Assembly: GCA_023434325.1 (NCBI GenBank)
Contig: JAEYSX010000003.1
Coordinates: 248,001-312,000 of the forward strand
Length of the DNA: 64,000 bases
Direction: 5' to 3'
From: Candidatus Parcubacteria bacterium
GTDB taxonomy: Bacteria > Patescibacteriota > Saccharimonadia > Saccharimonadales > UBA4665
The notes beneath the pieces are model-generated. The model did not search any database and was not told where the DNA came from. It saw only the letters and a program-made list of their open reading frames with translations. Each line of letters starts with the position of its first letter. The stretch's first letter is position 1. Shown here one piece after another: positions 45,322 through 54,781 of this stretch. The position numbers and the translations under genes are program-made.

Positions 45322-46616
45322 TGCAAAAGTACCAGAATATGAAAGATTCTGGTGTGGCCTGGCTTGGTGATATCCCCGCTGACTGGGGTATTAGTAAAAT
45401 TTTCGCTCACTATAAAAGAAAGCGAGTCAAGAATCATCCTACCGAAGAGCTGCTCTCTGTTTATCGTGACTATGGTGTTATCCCAAAATCATCGAGGAAC
45501 GATAATTTCAATACAGAATCTGCTGATTTGGGCAATTACCAGTTAGTCGAACCTAATGATTTGGTAACTAACAAAATGAAGACTTGGCAAGGTTCAATAG
45601 CCGTAAGTAATTACAGGGGGATCGTAAGCCCTGCTTATTATATAATGTCACCAACAGACAGAGGCAGGGTGTCGCCACGATTTATCCACTATTTGCTGCG
45701 CAGCCCAGTTTATATCTCTCAATACAAGAGACTGTCCAAAGGTATCCGGCCTGGACAGTGGGACTTAGAGTATGAGCAATTCAAGGGCTTGGAGTTTCCG
45801 CTGCCGAACTATAAAACGCAGAAGCGGATTGCGAATTATTTGGACCAAGAAATTGCACGAATGGACCAACTTGTTTCTAAACAGCAGCGTCTCCTAGGCT
45901 TTCTGGAAGAAAAACGTCGCGCTACCATTACACATATTGTGACGCGTGGTACTAATCATGATGCTATTATACAGCCAACTAATGATCGATGGGTGACACA
46001 CTTGCCACAGGGTTGGTCGGTAAGTAGACTGAAGTACTTTACAAGCTTAATTACAGATGGGACTCATACTACTCCGACCTACGTAGACAAAGGCATACCA
46101 TTTCTCTCCATTAAGGATGTCTCATCGGGTAAAATTGATTTTTCAAATTGTAAATATATATCCGAAGATGAACATCGCATTCTTGCAAGACATACACGAA
46201 TTGAAAAAGGCGATATATTATTTACCCGTATCGGAACACTGGGCATAAATGTTATTATCGACATCGACACGGTCTTTGATATATTTGTCAGTCTGGGATT
46301 ACTAAAAATCATCCCCGGCTCAATTAATAAGAACTATCTAGTGTACTGCATGAATTCAGACTATTATTTCGGTTATATTCAGCAAGTTAAGGCCGGTGGT
46401 GATACAGCGGCGGCCAAATTTAATCTGAGGGATGTGGCAAACTCACCAATAATTGTTCCTACTCCAGCCGAACAGGATGACATCGTTCGGTATTTAGATA
46501 AAAAATTAGCAGCATTCGATAGGCAAAAAGAAAGTATAACCAAACAAATTACTCTGCTTAACGAACGGCGCATTAGCCTCATCTCGCATGCCGTAACTGG
46601 AAAGATAAAAGTATGA
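45321..46616 (+). CDS. hsdS: type I restriction-modification specificity subunit
   Basis: 431 residues with the two-repeat layout: first target-recognition domain at about 10-165 (GDIPADWGISKI to GLEFPLPNYKTQKRIANYL), central helix DQEIARMDQLVSKQQRLL with EEKRRATI, second domain at about 215-385 (LPQGWSVSRLKYFT, ending SPIIVPTPAEQDDIVRYL) and the C-terminal helix. Determines the bipartite DNA sequence recognised. Overlaps hsdM by 1 bp and the next gene by 4 bp. Confidence 0.94.
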   Translation: MQKYQNMKDSGVAWLGDIPADWGISKIFAHYKRKRVKNHPTEELLSVYRDYGVIPKSSRNDNFNTESADLGNYQLVEPNDLVTNKMKTWQGSIAVSNYRGIVSPAYYIMSPTDRGRVSPRFIHYLLRSPVYISQYKRLSKGIRPGQWDLEYEQFKGLEFPLPNYKTQKRIANYLDQEIARMDQLVSKQQRLLGFLEEKRRATITHIVTRGTNHDAIIQPTNDRWVTHLPQGWSVSRLKYFTSLITDGTHTTPTYVDKGIPFLSIKDVSSGKIDFSNCKYISEDEHRILARHTRIEKGDILFTRIGTLGINVIIDIDTVFDIFVSLGLLKIIPGSINKNYLVYCMNSDYYFGYIQQVKAGGDTAAAKFNLRDVANSPIIVPTPAEQDDIVRYLDKKLAAFDRQKESITKQITLLNERRISLISHAVTGKIKV

Positions 46617-47290
46617 CAACAGACCAAGTTAACGCTGCGATTGATAAGATGTGTGCAGACTTTATTGCAGTGTGTCCTCATTGCGAGTCGAAGGCACACC
46701 TCCAGCTTGTGCATAATGAGCACTACATTGCCCGTAATCGTGACCAATATAATTACATATTGTTCCGTTGTAAGCCATGCAAAAGACTTTCTTTACGCGT
46801 TTTTCACTCATATCAGAATCCATATAGTGATGATCAGAAACTGTCATTGAAGGAGTGGATTGCTCAATTTCCGTCTGGTGACACGACGCCTGATGAAAAA
46901 TATACTGAATATGTTCCCGACGAGATACTGGGCGACTATTCAGAAGGGCTGGTATGTCTAGCCAACGGAGCGCCGAAGGCTGCCGTTAGCATGTTCCGGC
47001 GAGCAATTCAGGATGCGATGATTAATCTTGGGGCTAATCAAAAAGACGACCTAATAGATCAAATTAAGAATGTGGGCAGTCTCACCCAAGATATTAAAGA
47101 TTGGGCACACAATATTCGTATTTTTGGTAACTGGGGTGTACATCCACAAGATGATATGCTAAAAGAGGTCACGCCTGAACTTGCAGCTGAAGTCAGAGAC
47201 TTTGTTGATGAGTTTATGAACTATGTATATGTAATGCCCGGTAAGGTTCGCGTTGCGCGCGGCCGATATCAAAAAGATCCTGCGGAGTAG
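46613..47290 (+). CDS. DUF4145 protein in the RM operon
   Basis: 225 residues. N-terminal zinc ribbon (AVCPHCESKAHLQ ... FRCKPCKRLSL, two CxxC pairs) and a helical DUF4145-like domain (GLVCLANGAPKAAVSMFRRA, DWAHNIRIFGNWGVHPQD). Such proteins are frequently encoded inside type I RM operons; the role is unclear, possibly modulating HsdR. ATGA overlap with hsdS; one base before hsdR. Confidence 0.75.
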   Translation: MTTDQVNAAIDKMCADFIAVCPHCESKAHLQLVHNEHYIARNRDQYNYILFRCKPCKRLSLRVFHSYQNPYSDDQKLSLKEWIAQFPSGDTTPDEKYTEYVPDEILGDYSEGLVCLANGAPKAAVSMFRRAIQDAMINLGANQKDDLIDQIKNVGSLTQDIKDWAHNIRIFGNWGVHPQDDMLKEVTPELAAEVRDFVDEFMNYVYVMPGKVRVARGRYQKDPAE

Positions 47291-47291
47291 A

Positions 47292-50279
47292 ATGTTAGAC
47301 CTCAAAGAGACTAATTTTGAGCAATACATAACGAGCTATATCGTTGAAAAAAACGGTTATGTATTGCGTGGCGCAGATGAATCCGGACGGCCAGTTAAAG
47401 GTAAGGACTTCAATCGCGATCTAGCACTGGATGTAGAATTGCTAGGCCAATTTATCCAGAAGACACAACCGAATGAGTGGGCGCGTCTGCAAGAGATTTA
47501 CGATGATCAGGCGCTCGAAGGTTTTGCCAAGCGTCTTGACCAACAACTAACACAATTAGGCGCACTTGAGGTATTACGTCAGGGTGTTACTGACCGAGGA
47601 GTGCACATTGATCTTATGTACCGCAAGCCAAATAGTGGCTATAACCCTGACGCTGAAGCACTTTATGCCGCAAATATCTTTAGTGTGATGCGCCAAGTTT
47701 ACTTTTGTCCACGCGACGAACGTTCGGTGGATATGGTTTTATTCCTGAATGGCATTCCTGTAGCCACTTTTGAACTGAAGAACCAGCTTACAGGCCAAAA
47801 CGTTGAACACGCAAAGCATCAGTACAAGACGGACCGTCAGCCAAATGATAAGCTCTTTGGCTTCAAGCGCGCGCTCGTCCACTTTGCGGTTGATAATAAT
47901 ACGGCCTTCATGACAACCAAAATTGATGGTATGAAGACTTACTTTTTGCCATTTAACCGAGGTAACAATAACGGTGCTGGCAATCCGCCGGTTGAAGACA
48001 AATTCGCGACACATTACCTCTGGGAGGATGTATTCACCAAAGACAGTCTAGCTGAACTGATAGCGCGTTTCATGCATGTAACGATTGAGAAAAAGAAGGA
48101 CTCTAAGACGGGCCGTGTAATTAAGAAGGAGACTCTACTCTTCCCTCGATATCATCAGCGCGATGTAGTGCGAAAGCTTATCGCAGATGCTCGCGAGCAT
48201 GGCGCAGGTAAGAATTATCTTATCCAACATAGCGCAGGTTCCGGTAAGTCTAACTCGATTGCATGGACGGCTCATAACTTGAGTGACTTGCATGATGAGC
48301 ATGACCGTAAGGTATTTGATAAAGTCATCATCATTACTGACCGTCGCGTACTAGATAAGCAACTGCGTGATACTGTGAGTCAGTTTGAGCAGCAACGTGA
48401 TGTGGTTAAAGGCGTAACGCGTTCGAGCGAACTACGGGAAGCGCTCGAAGATAAAACGAAGATCATTGTTTCTACCCTTCAAAAGTTCCCTGTAATCGTC
48501 GAGGATATGAGCAAGCTGCAAGGGAAAACGTTCGCGGTCCTTGTCGACGAAGCGCACAGTAGCCAAAGTGGTGAGAGCACAAAAGCCCTAAAGCAGACGC
48601 TTAGCAAGCTGGAGGATGCTGAAAAGCTTGACGAAGCAAACCTTGAGCCAGATCCAGAAGAAAAGTTTGCACTAGAAGCCCAGGCTGCTCGCGGTCACTT
48701 GCTGCACGTGAGCTTTCTCGCCTTTACTGCGACACCTAAAGAAAAGACACTGGAACTATTCGGTCAAAAGGGCTCTGACGGCCGGTATTATCCGTTTAGC
48801 CTTTATAGCATGAAGCAGGCAATCGAAGAGGGATTTATTCTTGATGTTCTGCAAAACTACACAACGCACAAGATGTACTTTGAGCTGGCGCAAAAGGCCA
48901 AAGAGGTTGACCCAGAGTTTGAGAAAAAGAAGGCATACCGTCTCGCAATAGCCTATGCCGACTTGCATGAACATGGAATCGAAAAGAAGGCCGAACTTAT
49001 GGTGGAGCACTTCCGATCGCAAATCGGACGATTGATTGAAGGCAAGGCGAAGGCCATGATTGTTACTAAGTCCCGTCTTCACGCGGTACGCTACTTCTTA
49101 GCCGTGCGCGATTATCTGGCGCGGCGAGGCTATCCCGAAAAGGCTATAGTGGCATTTTCGGGTACGGTGATTGATGCAAGCCGCGGTGGAGTGGAATATA
49201 CCGAAGCTAATATGAATGGTTTTTCGGAAACTGAAACTGTTGAGAAATTTGACAGTGATGACTATAAATTCCTCATTGTGGCAAATAAATATCAGACGGG
49301 GTTTGATCAGCCCAAGCTGGCGACTATGTATGTAGATAAAAAGCTGGGTGGTGTTGCGACCGTGCAGACACTGAGTCGTTTGAACCGCACTATGGGCAAA
49401 GCAAAGGATAGTGTCTTTGTACTTGATTTTGTTAATAGCGCCGAGGATATCCAGGCAGATTTTCAGCCTTACTACACCAGTACCATTTTGTCGGAATCCA
49501 CAGATCCAAATATTTTGTACGATCTGAAGCGTGACATTTTAGCGGTTGGCGTATTTGGCGATGAGCAAGTGCGACAACACTACGGTCTGCTTATCTCGAA
49601 TGATCAGAGCAATCAGGCGGTTGTTGCTGGGTTGCTTGATGAAGCGGTGCAAAGCTGGGGCGATCTTGATGACGAAGAAAAAGAGGAGTTTCGCGGTAAA
49701 GTGGTGGACTTTGTCCGTAAGTACGCGTTTATTGCCCAGCTCTTTGACTTCGGTGACGCTGCGCTTGAGCAGTTTTATGAATATGTACGTAACCTTGCAA
49801 AGAAATTGCCAAAGACAAAAGATCCGCTACCAACAGAGCTACTTGATTACATCGACCTAAGCTCCATAGCAATATCTAAGGGTAGAAAAAATGCCATCGG
49901 GCTCGTTGATGCAGAAACCGAACTTGATCCAATGAAGAGTAATTCTCGCTCCGGTAGGCCGCTTGATGAGATGGAGCGTTTATCACTAATAGTCAAAGGT
50001 ATAAATGAGCAGTTCGGCTTGCCAGAAGGCATGGAAGAGGACGGCATGCTGCTTATCTCGCGCATTCGTGAACGTGACGATGTGAAGAAGGCGATCAGCA
50101 ATAATCCAAAAGGTGCAGCGCGTGAGCACTTTGACGAAGTCATGCGCGAAGAGTTGATGAAGATGTTCCGTGAACGAGCGGACTTCTATAAAAAGCTTGA
50201 CGACGATGTCGCGCTGCGCGAAACGATTGCGGATAAGGTTTTTGAAGAGCTGTATCGTTCGGAAGCTAATAAAGAATAA
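47292..50279 (+). CDS. hsdR: type I restriction enzyme, endonuclease/translocase subunit
   Basis: 995 residues. N-terminal nuclease: VDMVLFLNGIPVATFELKNQ supplies the D...ExK catalytic residues. SF2 translocase: Walker A IQHSAGSGKSNSIAWTAHNL, VLVDEAHSSQSGES (DEAH), LAFTATPKEKTLELFG, LIVANKYQTGFDQPKL and VQTLSRLNRTMG. A C-terminal helical domain binds the methylase. CGGAG precedes ATG 47292; the frame extends to 47253, inside the DUF4145 gene. The whole RM system appears intact. Confidence 0.95.
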   Translation: MLDLKETNFEQYITSYIVEKNGYVLRGADESGRPVKGKDFNRDLALDVELLGQFIQKTQPNEWARLQEIYDDQALEGFAKRLDQQLTQLGALEVLRQGVTDRGVHIDLMYRKPNSGYNPDAEALYAANIFSVMRQVYFCPRDERSVDMVLFLNGIPVATFELKNQLTGQNVEHAKHQYKTDRQPNDKLFGFKRALVHFAVDNNTAFMTTKIDGMKTYFLPFNRGNNNGAGNPPVEDKFATHYLWEDVFTKDSLAELIARFMHVTIEKKKDSKTGRVIKKETLLFPRYHQRDVVRKLIADAREHGAGKNYLIQHSAGSGKSNSIAWTAHNLSDLHDEHDRKVFDKVIIITDRRVLDKQLRDTVSQFEQQRDVVKGVTRSSELREALEDKTKIIVSTLQKFPVIVEDMSKLQGKTFAVLVDEAHSSQSGESTKALKQTLSKLEDAEKLDEANLEPDPEEKFALEAQAARGHLLHVSFLAFTATPKEKTLELFGQKGSDGRYYPFSLYSMKQAIEEGFILDVLQNYTTHKMYFELAQKAKEVDPEFEKKKAYRLAIAYADLHEHGIEKKAELMVEHFRSQIGRLIEGKAKAMIVTKSRLHAVRYFLAVRDYLARRGYPEKAIVAFSGTVIDASRGGVEYTEANMNGFSETETVEKFDSDDYKFLIVANKYQTGFDQPKLATMYVDKKLGGVATVQTLSRLNRTMGKAKDSVFVLDFVNSAEDIQADFQPYYTSTILSESTDPNILYDLKRDILAVGVFGDEQVRQHYGLLISNDQSNQAVVAGLLDEAVQSWGDLDDEEKEEFRGKVVDFVRKYAFIAQLFDFGDAALEQFYEYVRNLAKKLPKTKDPLPTELLDYIDLSSIAISKGRKNAIGLVDAETELDPMKSNSRSGRPLDEMERLSLIVKGINEQFGLPEGMEEDGMLLISRIRERDDVKKAISNNPKGAAREHFDEVMREELMKMFRERADFYKKLDDDVALRETIADKVFEELYRSEANKE

Positions 50280-50411
50280 TAGCTCGTTCAATATTACAAC
50301 TTTCCTGAAAGACTGATCCGAACGCAAAGGGCTTTTAGCTAGACTAACTTTTGATTGTGGTGTGTTGAGGCAACTTGCGGCATGATAGCTCCATTAAATA
50401 AAGGAGGATTC

Positions 50412-51839
50412 ATGCAAGCATTATCAAGGGCGATTATCTTTGCCCGCGTTTCAAGCAAATCACAAGAGGATGAGGGATACTCCTTGGACTCACAACTAAA
50501 AGTCCTGCGCAACTACTGCAAAAATAAGAGGCTAACAGTTGTAAAAGAGTTCCGAATAACAGAGACGGCATCAAAACAGCAGCGCCGCAAAGAGTTCCAG
50601 GAACTACTGTTCTATATCTCAAAGAATAAAATCTACCACTTCGCAGTCGAAAAGACAGACCGGCTTACGCGCAATTACAGGGACGCGGCTTACTTAGACG
50701 AATGGCTCGAAAAAGACGAACGGCGCATGCTACATGTGGTTAAAGAGAATTTGCAGCTTTGCAGTGGTTCCCGCTCGCACGCCAAATTCCTGTGGGGTTT
50801 TATGGTTGCCTGGGCAAAGCAGTATACCGATAACTTGCGCGAAGAAGCGATGAAAGGTTGGGCTGAAAAATTGGCTCAGGGCTGGCTGCCTGCCTCGCCG
50901 CCGGTAGGTTACATGACGGTCACTGAAGACGGCAAGCGCATACATATTCCTAATCCAGACACGATGTATATTGTCCGTCGTGTTTTTGAGCTGTACTTGC
51001 TGCCCGACCAGACCATAAAGACTTTGCGTGTCGAGATGGCAAAGCTTGGATTAACTACGCGAAAAGGGCGGCCGTTTAGTAAAAGTCAGGTAGCACGGAT
51101 TCTAATTAACCCGTTTTACATTGGCATTAACCGATTTAACGGCAAAGAATACCCTGGCGCTCAGGAGCCGATACTCAGCAAGGAATTATTTAATGCCGTG
51201 CAACGCAAACTCCACAGGCGCGGAAAGTCGAAACTGCATAAACATGACGCTGTCTTTAAGGGTATGGTTCATTGTATCCAATGCGGCGCTATGATTACCT
51301 GGCAATTGCAGAAGCAGCACTACTATGGCACGTGCCAGCGCCGTATTGAAGAATGCAAGGGCAGGCACTGGCCGCGTCAGGACAAGTTAGAAGGTCGTCT
51401 CGTGGGCATGCTTGAAGAGGTGCAGGATCCGGGCGGCAAGATTCTGAAAAAGCTGAAGACCATCATTGAGATGGGGCGTTACCCGTATGTGGGCTTACAC
51501 AGGGAGAAAATCATTGAATCACTGAACCGCCAGCTCAACCGCCTAGAGATTATGAAGGAAAAGCTCTACGACGATAAACTGTCGGGCGAGATATCCAGGC
51601 AGCGGTATCAAGAGAAAAATCAACTTTTAGCCGGTCAGATTGCTCAGATCCAAGACCGGCTTTTTAAATTGTATGAAGTGCAGGAAAGACAAAAGCCAAA
51701 CACACTGGATCCAGACAACAAAAATCCGATAGCGCGGCTATACCTCAAAAGTACGCCAAATGAGAAGCGAATAATTATGGCACAACTGTTTATGCCAATG
51801 GAGTATGATGGCAAGGATGTACTATTGCAGCTTCGTTAG
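50412..51839 (+). CDS. second large serine recombinase
   Basis: 475 residues. Resolvase domain with catalytic Ser in AIIFARVSSKSQEDEGYSLD, VEKTDRLTRNYRDAAYLDEW, then the Recombinase domain (GWLPASPPVGYMTV, KSQVARILINPFYIGINRF), a zinc ribbon (HCIQCGAMITWQLQ ... GTCQRRIEEC) and a coiled coil. Distinct from the recombinase at 34261 in sequence and linker lengths. AAGGAGG lies 4 nt before ATG 50412. Position at the opposite side of the cargo suggests a composite or two nested elements, or division of labour between integration and excision. Confidence 0.9.
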   Translation: MQALSRAIIFARVSSKSQEDEGYSLDSQLKVLRNYCKNKRLTVVKEFRITETASKQQRRKEFQELLFYISKNKIYHFAVEKTDRLTRNYRDAAYLDEWLEKDERRMLHVVKENLQLCSGSRSHAKFLWGFMVAWAKQYTDNLREEAMKGWAEKLAQGWLPASPPVGYMTVTEDGKRIHIPNPDTMYIVRRVFELYLLPDQTIKTLRVEMAKLGLTTRKGRPFSKSQVARILINPFYIGINRFNGKEYPGAQEPILSKELFNAVQRKLHRRGKSKLHKHDAVFKGMVHCIQCGAMITWQLQKQHYYGTCQRRIEECKGRHWPRQDKLEGRLVGMLEEVQDPGGKILKKLKTIIEMGRYPYVGLHREKIIESLNRQLNRLEIMKEKLYDDKLSGEISRQRYQEKNQLLAGQIAQIQDRLFKLYEVQERQKPNTLDPDNKNPIARLYLKSTPNEKRIIMAQLFMPMEYDGKDVLLQLR

Positions 51840-52033
51840 CTTTTAGACTTTTGGAATGCCTCGTAAAGATCATCCAGCGCGTCAGGATCGGTAAGCGCCA
51901 TTCGGCGGTAGCTCGCCTTCATATAGTGCAAGATTTCAACTGCAAAATCGCGGTTGGCATTTTCTGGGTGGAAGACTCGCAGATAGCTCAGCATGCCTTC
52001 GATATCTTGTTCCGTAATTTTGTAGTCGCTCAT
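51836..52033 (-). CDS. small helical protein, unknown function
   Basis: 65 residues (start ATG 52033 with AGGAGAAG upstream): KITEQDIEGMLSYLRVFHPE, FAVEILHYMKASYRRMALTD, ALDDLYEAFQKSKS. All-alpha, no motif. Its stop codon overlaps the recombinase stop on the other strand. Possibly still part of the element since it uses a Shine-Dalgarno. Confidence 0.55.
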   Translation of the reverse strand: MSDYKITEQDIEGMLSYLRVFHPENANRDFAVEILHYMKASYRRMALTDPDALDDLYEAFQKSKS

Positions 52034-52104
52034 CGTTGCTTCTCCTGGATGTGGCACCGTCAGTATAGCATGCATTGCCTGGGCAGGACTCGGCAATGTA
52101 AAGA

Positions 52105-52135
52105 TTGCAAAATAGTACCAAATAGTGTATAAAAT
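52105..52135 (+). promoter_or_regulatory. promoter of the 52141 gene
   Basis: TTGCAA (52105-52110), 17 nt, TATAAA (52128-52133); the ATG is 7 nt downstream, a leaderless layout. Confidence 0.5.
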
Positions 52136-52140
52136 ACTAC

Positions 52141-52644
52141 ATGCGCTCAGTTAAGAATGTTCGAGCATTGAAAGTAGGCGAAAAGTATTGGCCTGCTTAT
52201 GCCGGAGAATACACTAGGGGTGACGGCAAAACCTACTTCCTAGATAATCCCGAAGCTGAAACAGTGGCATCACTTTACAATCTTAAAAATGTAAAGCTTC
52301 AGTTTGAGTTCTTCTGTTTTGCCTATCTATGGAAGTATCGGGATGTGCTGTTTTATGACAGAAATAAAGAGTATGCGTTGGCATTCAAGCGCTATATGGA
52401 GCTCCGGAATAAATTTGAGGCTCCCTGGTATCAGCAGGCGAAGCATGTCCTTCCTATCGAGTCACCAAGCATGCATCCATTCACAGATCATGGTGATCTT
52501 GATCTGGAGGTGATTAGAAAAGCTTTTGATGAGTATGCAGACTGTAGCTTCATCATTTACCGTGTCCCCTTATATGACGACCCCGAATGGAGCCGTCATA
52601 GTGATGAGTTAACCCCTCTGAGGGCGGCGAAGATTGAACGCTAA
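52141..52644 (+). CDS. cytoplasmic protein, unknown function
   Basis: 167 residues, aromatic-rich (KLQFEFFCFAYLWKYRDVLF), no recognised family. Contains a HPFTDHGDLDLEVIRKAFDE region. A leaderless-type promoter suggests it is chromosomal, which would put the right end of the element just before it. Alternatively it is the last cargo gene. 52645-52733 shows no supported gene. Confidence 0.5.
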   Translation: MRSVKNVRALKVGEKYWPAYAGEYTRGDGKTYFLDNPEAETVASLYNLKNVKLQFEFFCFAYLWKYRDVLFYDRNKEYALAFKRYMELRNKFEAPWYQQAKHVLPIESPSMHPFTDHGDLDLEVIRKAFDEYADCSFIIYRVPLYDDPEWSRHSDELTPLRAAKIER

Positions 52645-52733
52645 GCTTTTCTAACTGTGCACTTAATCGCTCAAGGCTCAGTGCCAAGGTGTTCCAGTTT
52701 TGACCCCGCAAGTTCACCAATTTAGGATATGCG

Positions 52734-52767
52734 ATAAAAGACATGGACATCTATGTCTTTTATTTTG
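52734..52767. terminator. bidirectional intrinsic terminator
   Basis: Eleven-base-pair stem ATAAAAGACAT/ATGTCTTTTAT with an 8-nt loop, T-rich on both strands. Confidence 0.75.
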
Positions 52768-52839
52768 GATTTTCGTCAATGCCGGTCGCTACGTCCGTAT
52801 TTGCTACTTGATGCCTCTGCTTTGGGGTATACTTGGCGT

Positions 52840-53832
52840 ATGAAGATAGCTTTGAACGACCTCAGGGACAAAATGACCGATGTGCTTGGGGCTAAAGGCT
52901 ACGCAGGGGCCGATATTCCATTTTTGATTGATATGTATTTGGGCGGTGAGCTGCGCGGGCACACGAGCCACGGTCTTGCGAGTTTTGTGAGCTTTGCAAA
53001 AGATGAGAAAATTGCGCTGGACGAGCCGGAGGTGCTCAAGGCTACCAATGCTTGCATTTATATAGATGCCAAATCAAACCCGGGTGCGCTCGTAGGTAAG
53101 CGGGCTGCCGACGAAGCGATTGCCAGAGCAACGAAAGAAGTAACCGGCATAGCGATTATCAAGAATATGGATAGCTGGCTGCGGCCCGGAGCTGTTGCTG
53201 AATATATCGCGGATCAAGGATTCGTAGCCGTGGTTATAAACAGCGGTGGCGGCGCGGCAATCGCTCCTCCGGGCGGTTACGACGCGGTTACCGGAACAAA
53301 CCCGATAGCCTACGGCATCCCTACTGACGAAGGCTCGCTTGTGGTGGATATGGCTACCTCAAAACGCGCATGGGGTCAGGTGAGGTTGGCAAATAAATAC
53401 GGCACCGATCTTCCTGCCGATACGTTTTACGACAGTGAAGGCAATGTAGCGCTCGATCCTGCAAAGGCTAATTCCGTAATGCCTTTTGGCGAGTACAAAG
53501 GCTTTTCGTTGGCGCTACTGGTAGAGCTATTGTGCGGTTCGATGCTCGGTATGGACACATTAGTGCAAAGCGACGCCGGAAATAAGTTTGGGCAAAAGAT
53601 GCCTGAACGTGGCGCAATCATACTTGTTATTGACCCGGATCAAACGGTTGGTATCGATGCCTTTAGGCGGGCAAACTCAAGATACCTACAAAAGATTAGA
53701 GCAACCAGAGCTTTGCCGGGTAAAGAGGTGCGTATCCCCGGAGACAAGGCTGGTCGGGATAAGGCAGCAAAGCTCAAGGCGAATGAAATCGAATTGCCCG
53801 ATGAGTTATGGGGCGAGATTCAAGGATTGTAG
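52840..53832 (+). CDS. malate/L-lactate dehydrogenase family (Ldh_2) oxidoreductase
   Basis: 330 residues. NAD(P)-dependent oxidation of 2-hydroxyacids. Family blocks: ELRGHTSHGLASFVSF near residue 38 with the catalytic-site Arg/His region, ALVGKRAADEAIARA, GIAIIKNMDSWLRPGAVAEY, GGYDAVTGTNPIAYGIPTDE, LVVDMATSKRAWGQV and MPFGEYKGFSLALLVELLCG. TATACT 6 nt upstream of ATG 52840 fixes the start. It could reduce pyruvate to regenerate NAD in a fermentative CPR cell. Followed after 1 bp by a YCII-like gene. Confidence 0.85.
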   Translation: MKIALNDLRDKMTDVLGAKGYAGADIPFLIDMYLGGELRGHTSHGLASFVSFAKDEKIALDEPEVLKATNACIYIDAKSNPGALVGKRAADEAIARATKEVTGIAIIKNMDSWLRPGAVAEYIADQGFVAVVINSGGGAAIAPPGGYDAVTGTNPIAYGIPTDEGSLVVDMATSKRAWGQVRLANKYGTDLPADTFYDSEGNVALDPAKANSVMPFGEYKGFSLALLVELLCGSMLGMDTLVQSDAGNKFGQKMPERGAIILVIDPDQTVGIDAFRRANSRYLQKIRATRALPGKEVRIPGDKAGRDKAAKLKANEIELPDELWGEIQGL

Positions 53833-53833
53833 A

Positions 53834-54175
53834 ATGGGTAAATATCTTATTTCTTTTCCCAGCGAAGCCATGGCGGCATTAACCGACGAAGAGTTGGCCG
53901 CTGCGGATGTAGAATCGCACGCCGTGATCGAGGAGGCAAAGGCCGCCGGCGTGTATGTATTTGGTGGTGGGATTGCTGAGAATGTCGCCCCTGTGCTTGT
54001 GTCTGCCGACGGCAAGATTTCCGACGAAATATATCCCGGCTCCAAGCTTACAGGCGGGTTTACCGTGCTAGAACTGCCGGATCGTCAGGCAGCAGAGGAA
54101 TGGGCTCGCAAGATCGCCGCTGCTTGCCATTGCCCGCAAGAGCTACGCAAGTTCGGGTTCGACCCGGCAAACTAA
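53834..54175 (+). CDS. YCII-like (DGPF-domain) protein
   Basis: 113 residues. MGKYLISFPSEAMAALTDEE at the start, VYVFGGGIAENVAPVLVSAD in the middle and GGFTVLELPDRQAAEEWARK near the end match the ferredoxin-like YCII fold (small alpha-beta protein with conserved Gly-rich loop and a late 'ELPDxxxAxxWA' helix). Enzymatic role unknown. One base after the dehydrogenase stop, so co-transcribed. Confidence 0.72.
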   Translation: MGKYLISFPSEAMAALTDEELAAADVESHAVIEEAKAAGVYVFGGGIAENVAPVLVSADGKISDEIYPGSKLTGGFTVLELPDRQAAEEWARKIAAACHCPQELRKFGFDPAN

Positions 54176-54235
54176 GGGCAGAGGTATTTCTCTCTTGTAG
54201 CCTAGGGTGATGTGCGTGCTACAATAAGCGTAAGC

Positions 54236-54778
54236 ATGGCGCGATTACCAGTTCCAGGTTCTGATGATGGTAAATGGGGAGAAATCCTCAATAATTTTTT
54301 ATTGCAGGCTCATGATGACGAGGGCGCACTAAAGAGCGGCAGCGTTACAGGAGCAGCCTTGGCGAATGGTTCGGTAACGGCCGCCAAGCTGCACAGCGGC
54401 GTGAAGTCGACGCTGGATGCGGCATTATCTCAGGTAGTTTTAGATAAGCAGTGGGTAGTCGCCGGGCCAGTTAATGTGGCTGCGGTGGATGTTGATTACA
54501 TTGTTCCGGCTTTTATCTCTCTGCCTGCCGGTGCGACGGCAGTTATTACCGGCGTGCGGGCGCGAATACGAAGCGGCACGAGCGCTACTTTGCGAGTAAC
54601 GCTCAACGGTACGCCAGTTTCGGCGATAGGGTCGGTAACGGCAACGACGTCTGGTGCGGCTGTGAGCGGACTTTCTGTTTCGATAGCCGACGGTGATCTT
54701 ATTGCGCCTGTAGTAGACAGCACTTCTGGCAGTCCTCAGAATTTAACCTTGCAGATTACGTACAGGGTAACGGCGTAG
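54236..54778 (+). CDS. phage tail-fibre/appendage-like protein
   Basis: 180 residues. Starts with the motif LPVPGSDDGKWGEILNNFLL, then repeats of GSVTGAALANGSVTAAKLHS type, which are typical of phage tail-fibre or receptor-binding N-terminal regions, and a C-terminal beta-sandwich (ITGVRARIRSGTSATLRVTL). No signal peptide or TM. Extended -10 TGC-TACAAT ends 10 nt before the ATG. It is followed 3 bp later by the large propeller gene, suggesting both proteins belong to one structure. Confidence 0.6.
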   Translation: MARLPVPGSDDGKWGEILNNFLLQAHDDEGALKSGSVTGAALANGSVTAAKLHSGVKSTLDAALSQVVLDKQWVVAGPVNVAAVDVDYIVPAFISLPAGATAVITGVRARIRSGTSATLRVTLNGTPVSAIGSVTATTSGAAVSGLSVSIADGDLIAPVVDSTSGSPQNLTLQITYRVTA

Positions 54779-54781
54779 CAT

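Noticed and set aside
52553..52750. 65-codon minus-strand frame between the 52141 gene and the dehydrogenase
   Set aside because: It overlaps the terminator and the end of the 52141 gene, with no start signal; no similarity recognised.
54163..54170. CCCGGCAA shared with tRNA-Glu as right attachment site
   Set aside because: Eight bases only, inside the YCII-like gene whose reading frame is intact on both sides.
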